From JAGNZR01 sp051648485 (lineage in GTDB: Bacteria; Fusobacteriota; Fusobacteriia; Fusobacteriales; Fusobacteriaceae): a stretch of DNA of 64,000 nucleotides. Shown here piece after piece: positions 59,344 through 64,000 of the stretch. The number at the start of each line of letters is the position of its first letter. The first letter of the stretch is position 1. The stretch spans positions 3,847 to 67,846 of the forward strand of contig JBOFFH010000144.1 of NCBI GenBank assembly GCA_051648485.1. Direction: 5' to 3'. The notes beneath the pieces were generated by a model. That model worked only from the letters and a program-made list of their open reading frames with translations, made no database searches and was not told the origin of the DNA. A program made the translations under genes and the position numbers.

Positions 59344-59980
59344 AAATAAATTTTGTTTTATTATGATATTTATAATCAGAACCTACCACATAGAGAACTG
59401 TACCATTTTTTATAATTTCTATTATTTTAGAATTAAGTTCTAAAGGTAAAGCTGGACATCCTAACGTTCTTCCTAAAAATCCATGCTGCAATATAAATTT
59501 TTTACTAACATAATCTGCTCCATGAATTACTATATTTCTACTTTCTGCATTCGAATTTATACCCTCTTCCAATCCTTTTAATCTTAAAGAATAGCCATAA
59601 TCTCCATAATAAGTATTACCAGTCACAAAAAATCCTAAAGAAGTTTTATATGAATTAGGATTATTAGAAAAACTTAAAGTCATATTTTTCCCGCTATTTT
59701 TTCCGTGTGAAACTAAAGATTCAAAAAGTATTTTTTGATTTTTCAAATCTAAAACATAGAATCTTTCTTTTGTAGAAAGTTTTGTATAGTCTATTATTAC
59801 GATTAAATCATTTTTTTTATTTGATATTTTTTCATATCCTTTTAGAGCATTAGAAAACGTTTCAAAGGTTATTTTGTTCTCTAATTTCATTTTAGAATAT
59901 AAAAAATTTAAATTTTCAGAGTTTGAAAATAAATTTGAAAACATGCATACGAAAATAAAAAAATAAATATTTTTTCTCAA
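59342..59980 (-). CDS. Murein L,D-transpeptidase catalytic domain family protein
   Basis: A 212-residue exported protein with a signal peptide (1-19) and a YkuD-related catalytic domain of the PF13645 type: IVIHGADYV supplies the His and GRTLGCPALP the catalytic Cys. Such proteins are thought to cross-link peptidoglycan or attach proteins to it; activity is unproven for this subfamily. The start is TTG at 59980, 6 nt after GGGAGG, since no suitable ATG precedes the signal peptide. Confidence 0.85.
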   Translation of the reverse strand: MRKNIYFFIFVCMFSNLFSNSENLNFLYSKMKLENKITFETFSNALKGYEKISNKKNDLIVIIDYTKLSTKERFYVLDLKNQKILFESLVSHGKNSGKNMTLSFSNNPNSYKTSLGFFVTGNTYYGDYGYSLRLKGLEEGINSNAESRNIVIHGADYVSKKFILQHGFLGRTLGCPALPLELNSKIIEIIKNGTVLYVVGSDYKYHNKTKFI

Positions 59981-60027
59981 AATTTACCTCCCTAAATTAC
60001 AATTTATCCGATGTAATTTTATCACTT

Positions 60028-60540
60028 TTAATTTTTTTTGTCAATATTTAAAATCTTAAAAACATTATCTTTTCCCATATATTCTTCTAAAATATTTTTC
60101 AGATTCAACAAATCTTTTTCTCCGTAAACCCTTTTACCTATAGTAAAAACCGGAGCTAATTTGCAAGCACCTATACAAGGAACTTTATTTAAAGAAAAAA
60201 CACCATCTAAAGTGTGTTCTCCAATATTTATTCCCAGTATTTCTTTTATTAAAACCTCTACTTTTTTAGGATTTTTTTTCTCACATCTATTTCCCTTACA
60301 AATCAAAATGGAAAAAGTTGCTTTTTTAATTTTTCTAAAATAATTATTTCTTTTGATTATATTTTCTATTTTTTCTTTTTCTAAACTTAATTCTTCACTT
60401 AAAAAGTTTATAACTTTTTCTGGAAGATATCCAAAAACTTCTTGGGAAAAATCTAATACTGTCACCAAATTTTCATTTGGTTTTTCTATTTTTTTTATAA
60501 AGTCTTTAATTTTTTCTTTATCATTTTTTGTTAATTTCAT
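60028..60540 (-). CDS. NuoE-like [2Fe-2S] thioredoxin-fold protein
   Basis: A 170-residue protein with an N-terminal helical domain (1-70) and a thioredoxin-like ferredoxin domain. Cluster ligands are C-x4-C (ICKGNRC) and C-x3-C (VPCIGAC), the NuoE/HoxE/HydC pattern. No nuoF, hydrogenase or formate dehydrogenase partner is nearby. It lies 8 bp after an OLD-family ATPase gene and is almost certainly cotranscribed with it, an unusual pairing. Confidence 0.88.
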   Translation of the reverse strand: MKLTKNDKEKIKDFIKKIEKPNENLVTVLDFSQEVFGYLPEKVINFLSEELSLEKEKIENIIKRNNYFRKIKKATFSILICKGNRCEKKNPKKVEVLIKEILGINIGEHTLDGVFSLNKVPCIGACKLAPVFTIGKRVYGEKDLLNLKNILEEYMGKDNVFKILNIDKKN

Positions 60541-60548
60541 TTTTCACC

Positions 60549-61829
60549 TCAATTTTCATAAATTTTTATAATTTTTTCTTTAAGCTTTTCTGGAATACTG
60601 TAATCTTGACTCATTACATGTTGTAAAGCTATAAAAGGTTTATTTTTATAATTTTTTCTTTCTCTTTTATGGTTATAAATCTCTTCTTCTATATCGTTTG
60701 AAAACTCTAAATAATTTCCAAATTCGTAATCTATTCCCCGCTGGATTTGCTTATTTTTAACATTTGAATTTTTCAACTCTTCTTTTGTACGCCAAGCGTG
60801 ATTATCTTTATCATAAACAACTAAATAATTTATTCTAAAACTATTGAGAAGTTTAGAAAATTGAGGAAGAATACTTTTGCTTCCACACTCAATTATGCAG
60901 TAATCATACCTAAAAACTTCTAAATTTTCCGCCAAATATCCTAAAAGAATTTTATCAGTTTGTCCCTCCACCAGTATTACTTTTTTACTAAAAAAAAGTT
61001 CCCCTCTGTCACCATTTATCCAATAGTTCATATTGAAATTTTTTACTTCATCTCCTGAAAAAAGATTTCCTCTGTATTGAAAAAAACTACTTCTTCCTAA
61101 ACTGTTTTTCGCCATACAAATATCTTTGTATTGTTTTAACCCTACAAATCTACTTGAATGAGTTTCAATAGAAATAAAAATCCCTAATTTGCTGAGCTTT
61201 ACTAAGCAATTATACAGTTCTTTTTGTTCTTGAGGATTCAAAAACATTTCAGGATGCTCAAATAAAATATAAATATTTTCTATATTTTTTATTTCTTTTT
61301 CTTCAGTATATTTTAAAAAATTTCTAATATTTTCAAAAAGTAAATTTCTAAAAAGTCCTCTACTCACATACGTATCGTTAAACTCTTTATAACTTTCAGT
61401 CACTTTAAAATCACTAAATCTCATTTTTAACTTTTTTAAAAATAATCCTAAGATTTTAGAATTAAAATCTAAATCTGCTACAACATGAAAAAGATTTACA
61501 GGCTCTAAAAAATTTTTGTACTCTTCTAAAGTTAAACTCAAATCATTCTTCATATAAACAAAAGGAGAATTTTTATCGTATTTAAAAATTTTCAATTCTA
61601 CAACACTTTTGTTTTGAGTTTCAAAAATCCCTTCTATTCTTAGAGGAGGTACTTGTTCTAAAGATGAGTAATTTATATTTTCATCAGGCTTTAATAAAAA
61701 ATTTAAAGCAGAATTTAAAGCAGACTTTCCACTGTTATTGGCTCCTATCAAAATTAAAAAATTGTCCAATGAAAGATAAGTATATTTTATAGATTTCCAA
61801 TTTTCTATTTTTATCCATTTTAATTTCAT
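60549..61829 (-). CDS. OLD-family ATP-dependent nuclease-like protein (AAA + TOPRIM)
   Basis: A 426-residue protein: SMC/RecF-type ATPase with Walker A GANNSGKSA (27-35), a shortened middle part, Walker B-like IYILFEHPEMFLNP, in which His takes the usual catalytic Glu position, and an IETHSS switch. A TOPRIM domain follows with LVEGQTDKILL (Glu) and VVYDKDNHAW (Asp-x-Asp). OLD enzymes are nucleases often used in phage defence; this one is shorter than typical class 1 proteins and not next to a UvrD-like helicase. The ATG at 61829 follows GGGAG. Confidence 0.85.
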   Translation of the reverse strand: MKLKWIKIENWKSIKYTYLSLDNFLILIGANNSGKSALNSALNFLLKPDENINYSSLEQVPPLRIEGIFETQNKSVVELKIFKYDKNSPFVYMKNDLSLTLEEYKNFLEPVNLFHVVADLDFNSKILGLFLKKLKMRFSDFKVTESYKEFNDTYVSRGLFRNLLFENIRNFLKYTEEKEIKNIENIYILFEHPEMFLNPQEQKELYNCLVKLSKLGIFISIETHSSRFVGLKQYKDICMAKNSLGRSSFFQYRGNLFSGDEVKNFNMNYWINGDRGELFFSKKVILVEGQTDKILLGYLAENLEVFRYDYCIIECGSKSILPQFSKLLNSFRINYLVVYDKDNHAWRTKEELKNSNVKNKQIQRGIDYEFGNYLEFSNDIEEEIYNHKRERKNYKNKPFIALQHVMSQDYSIPEKLKEKIIKIYEN

Positions 61830-61867
61830 TTTTTTCTCCCTATTGCATCTAATCGTAATCCTATTCA

Positions 61868-61896
61868 ATTCTACCTTCTAAAAAAAACGTTGTCAA
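61868..61896 (-). promoter_or_regulatory. Promoter of the OLD-NuoE-like operon
   Basis: TTGACA (61896-61891), exactly 17 bp, TAGAAT (61873-61868), immediately downstream of the terminator of the SpoIID gene. Confidence 0.8.
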
Positions 61897-61897
61897 T

Positions 61898-61940
61898 AAA
61901 AAAAGAATTCTAATAATAAGTTAATATTATCAAAATTCTT
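61898..61940 (-). terminator. Terminator of the SpoIID-domain gene
   Basis: AAGAATT pairs with AATTCTT with an inner imperfect AT helix and a T7 tract on the minus strand; it abuts the next promoter. Confidence 0.75.
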
Positions 61941-61988
61941 ATAAATTTTATCTGAATTAATTAAATATTTAATTTCTTAGTAACTTTT

Positions 61989-63575
61989 TTACCAAACGTA
62001 GTTTGCAGCTTCTCCAAAACCTGAGCTAGTAGAGTAGTATTTTGCATCAACTATTTTGTCTTGATACTTTAAAACTAAACCTGTTGTAGCTTTTATTGCT
62101 TCGTTACTAAGTTTATTTTCATCACTTCTATTATAAACTTGAGAATTAGAAGTGTCGTCTATATGATAACCATTTTTCTTATATCTGTAACGTTCTATAT
62201 CTCTCAGTGCATAAGTACGAGCAGCTACAGCTTGTACTTTTAGAGCTTCTATTCCAAAACTTGGTGACATTTCACCGGGAACCACTTTTTTTAAATAACT
62301 TTCTAAACTAACTTCATTTATAACTCTTAGTTTTCCAGAATTTTTGGAAGTCTTAACTTCAAAATTTCCTTTATAGTAAGGTGTTTTTATTTTTAAATTA
62401 TTCATTTGAATACTCAAAATTCCAATAGTTGATTCACTCCTTAAACTGACAGTTCCTTTCCCACTAGCCAAAAGTTTTTTATTTTTAGTAATAATTATAT
62501 TTCCATTTTTATTTTCTATTTTAAAAGGTTTATTCTTTAAAACATTGTATGTTTTTCCATTAAATTTTATTTTAGATTTACCTGAGCTTATAAAAATTAC
62601 AGAAGAATGCTCTAATTCTCTGCTATTATTCGTTATTGCAACACGAATATTTCTATCTTTATACTTTTCAAGATTAGTTCCTGGATAATAAAAATTTAGC
62701 ACTTCTTTAAAGTTTTTTCCATAAACTTTTACTAAACTTCGAACTCCTGATTGGACCATACCCACTCCGTGACCATATCCACCACCATAAAAATAATAGC
62801 TGTTTCCAATTTTTTCAAAAGCAACAAATCCTGAAGGGATCAATGTTGAATTTTTCAAAAGCTTTTTTCCTGTTACAGAATTAGTTATTATATAATTTCC
62901 ACCACCTAAAATTTTTCTGATATTATGCTCATTATATATAATATAGGTACCCTTTTCTCCTTCTATTAAAAGAGCAAGGGCCATTCCTGATTTTCCTCTC
63001 TCTACAACGTGCATAGATTTTATAGTTCCTATTGGATTTTCTTTTAAAGATACTTTTATCCACTCATTTTTTGAAAGAGTCAGTATATCTTTATTTCTAT
63101 TTTTCGATAAAGAATAAAGATTTTTATTTAAAAGTTTTTTTAATTCTTCTGTATTTCTTTTAAAACCCCATCTAAAAAAACTAGCTTTGCTTCCATAGGC
63201 TACAATAGATGTATTTTTATAAAACTTTATTATCTCATCTTCGCTTTCAATTTTTTCTTGAGAAAAATCGCCTACTAAATGATTAGTATACACCAGATAA
63301 GGAATCTCTTTTACAACATTTTTTTTTGGAATGACTGGAAGTTTTTTCAGAAGAATATCTAAAGAATTTAAATTCTCTATTTTTATTTCTTCTGTTTTTA
63401 TTTCTAATTTTGATTTTTCAGTTTCTTTAGTAACTGAATTTTTTTCTGAGACATTTTCTTTTATCTGAGTAGCTATTGGAACTTCTAAATTTTGTTGATT
63501 GTAATTTATTTCACTATTACTACAACCTAGCATCAAGGTTAAACTTAAAAATAAAAAAAATTTAGTTCTTTTCAC
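61989..63575 (-). CDS. SpoIID/LytB-domain lipoprotein
   Basis: A 528-residue lipoprotein: signal peptide with lipobox LMLGC (Cys18), a charged linker, an N-terminal region of unknown type, and a C-terminal SpoIID domain. The latter has VVPGEMSPSFGIEALKVQA and ARTYAL with the catalytic Glu and the closing STSSGFGEAANYVW. SpoIID enzymes are lytic transglycosylases acting on peptidoglycan lacking stem peptides. The start is GTG at 63575 after AGGAGG. In a diderm it is probably at the inner face of the outer membrane or septum. Confidence 0.88.
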   Translation of the reverse strand: MKRTKFFLFLSLTLMLGCSNSEINYNQQNLEVPIATQIKENVSEKNSVTKETEKSKLEIKTEEIKIENLNSLDILLKKLPVIPKKNVVKEIPYLVYTNHLVGDFSQEKIESEDEIIKFYKNTSIVAYGSKASFFRWGFKRNTEELKKLLNKNLYSLSKNRNKDILTLSKNEWIKVSLKENPIGTIKSMHVVERGKSGMALALLIEGEKGTYIIYNEHNIRKILGGGNYIITNSVTGKKLLKNSTLIPSGFVAFEKIGNSYYFYGGGYGHGVGMVQSGVRSLVKVYGKNFKEVLNFYYPGTNLEKYKDRNIRVAITNNSRELEHSSVIFISSGKSKIKFNGKTYNVLKNKPFKIENKNGNIIITKNKKLLASGKGTVSLRSESTIGILSIQMNNLKIKTPYYKGNFEVKTSKNSGKLRVINEVSLESYLKKVVPGEMSPSFGIEALKVQAVAARTYALRDIERYRYKKNGYHIDDTSNSQVYNRSDENKLSNEAIKATTGLVLKYQDKIVDAKYYSTSSGFGEAANYVW

Positions 63576-63577
63576 CT

Positions 63578-64000
63578 TTAAATATCCTCCTGGATAGCTC
63601 CAAGCTCAATATATTTTTTTATTTCAGGTAAAACTATTTCATCAAAGACTTTTGGAAGATAATCTTTTATAGGCTCCATTCTTTTCAAAACTTGATGCTT
63701 TTTAACAGCATATTTTCTCCAACTATGTCCATTTGAAGTTAAATTTTGGATAAACCCTTGAAAACGGTCACAAGCAGTGGCAAACTTTGCTTCATGAGTT
63801 ACTTCGTTTTCGAAATCAAACCAAAGGTCTAGCAACTCTTCCCCCAACTCTTCAGGTAGAAATCCAAATATTTTAAGAGCTGCATTTTTTTCATCTTGAA
63901 ACTTATTTGGATTATTAGGACCAAAAGCAGGAGTATCTCCAGCATAAATCTCAACTAAATCGTGAATTAATACCATTTTTAAAACTTTTTCCATATTCAC
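63578..64000 (-). CDS. HD-domain protein, YfbR/HDDC2-like (5' partial)
   Basis: The C-terminal 140 residues of a gene whose start lies beyond the window. HD-type metal ligands appear in LIHDLVEIYAGDTPAF, with a second Asp in FATACDRFQGF. The pattern resembles YfbR/HDDC2-type 5'-nucleotidases, which is the likely family. The stop is 3 bp before the SpoIID GTG, so the genes form an operon. Confidence 0.82.
   Translation of the reverse strand: MNMEKVLKMVLIHDLVEIYAGDTPAFGPNNPNKFQDEKNAALKIFGFLPEELGEELLDLWFDFENEVTHEAKFATACDRFQGFIQNLTSNGHSWRKYAVKKHQVLKRMEPIKDYLPKVFDEIVLPEIKKYIELGAIQEDI

Noticed and set aside
1..64000. CRISPR arrays, insertion sequences, prophage or integron features
   Set aside because: No regularly spaced direct repeats, transposase or integrase genes were seen; the only tRNA shows no flanking att-like duplication.

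Overview
The window looks like a stretch of chromosome from a very AT-rich, Gram-negative, anaerobic bacterium of the Fusobacteriota (Fusobacterium/Cetobacterium-like). Supporting signs are the low GC, a patatin-barrel type Vd autotransporter resembling fusobacterial FplA, a TonB/ExbBD system (so an outer membrane), short NSS-type Na+ symporters, class I fumarase plus malic enzyme, and a flavodiiron protein. Genus and species are inference. No rRNA, CRISPR array, insertion sequence or prophage was seen; one tRNA-Arg(UCG) is present. Most genes are on the minus strand.

Layout. 1-1015: tail of a Gly-rich protein and a DUF368 (PopT-type) membrane protein. 1014-5530: heterodimeric ABC exporter, HAD phosphatase and a 70-residue ORF. 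5646-7625: PAS-GGDEF-EAL protein with a small companion. 7700-14483: complete phosphate regulon (phoR, phoB, phoU, pstB, pstA, pstC, and divergent pstS) with a striking palindromic array of Pho-box-like repeats between pstC and pstS. 14548-18615: lgt, tRNA-Arg, panF-yhdT, flavodiiron protein. 18643-24904: two U32 proteins (TrhP1/TrhP2-like), dnaB, rplI, a DUF2232-like membrane protein, dnaX. 24918-31303: a catalytically degraded NtrC-type regulator, tonB-exbD-exbB, a small exported protein and a large exported TPR protein. 31424-35028: dnaN, a sigma-70 factor, gpsA, plsY. 35166-38267: crr-fumA-fumB-malic enzyme operon. 38500-45654: FplA-like autotransporter, FabK, a second nitronate-monooxygenase-type flavoprotein, small proteins, PHP phosphatase, DEDDh exonuclease. 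45733-50665: CorC-type protein, PfkB kinase, glutaminase, NSS transporter. 50731-53492: codBA behind a leader-peptide attenuator. 53567-58684: DJ-1 protein, a decarboxylase-arginase fusion, SlyD-like isomerase, rpiB, HIT protein, Hsp20. 58857-64000: MORN-like protein, L,D-transpeptidase-like protein, lone NuoE-like ferredoxin coupled to an OLD-family ATPase/nuclease, SpoIID lipoprotein, partial HD protein.

Strongest observations. (1) codBA is preceded by a consensus promoter, a 45-codon U-rich leader ORF whose stop codon lies in the loop/3' arm of a 20-bp intrinsic terminator, then codB. This is the architecture of E. coli pyrBI UTP-sensitive attenuation, here on a pyrimidine salvage operon. 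(2) One 782-residue polypeptide joins a PLP Orn/Lys/Arg decarboxylase to an arginase-type (not agmatinase-type) domain, suggesting a one-protein arginine-to-putrescine route. (3) The NtrC-like protein has lost its phospho-acceptor Asp, Walker B Asp/Glu, GAFTGA Thr, arginine fingers and sensor II Arg. (4) Back-to-back Pho boxes with 7-4-7 geometry separate pstC and pstS. (5) The PhoR-type kinase has no ATG/GTG/TTG start that keeps its first membrane helix and may start at ATT inside phoB.
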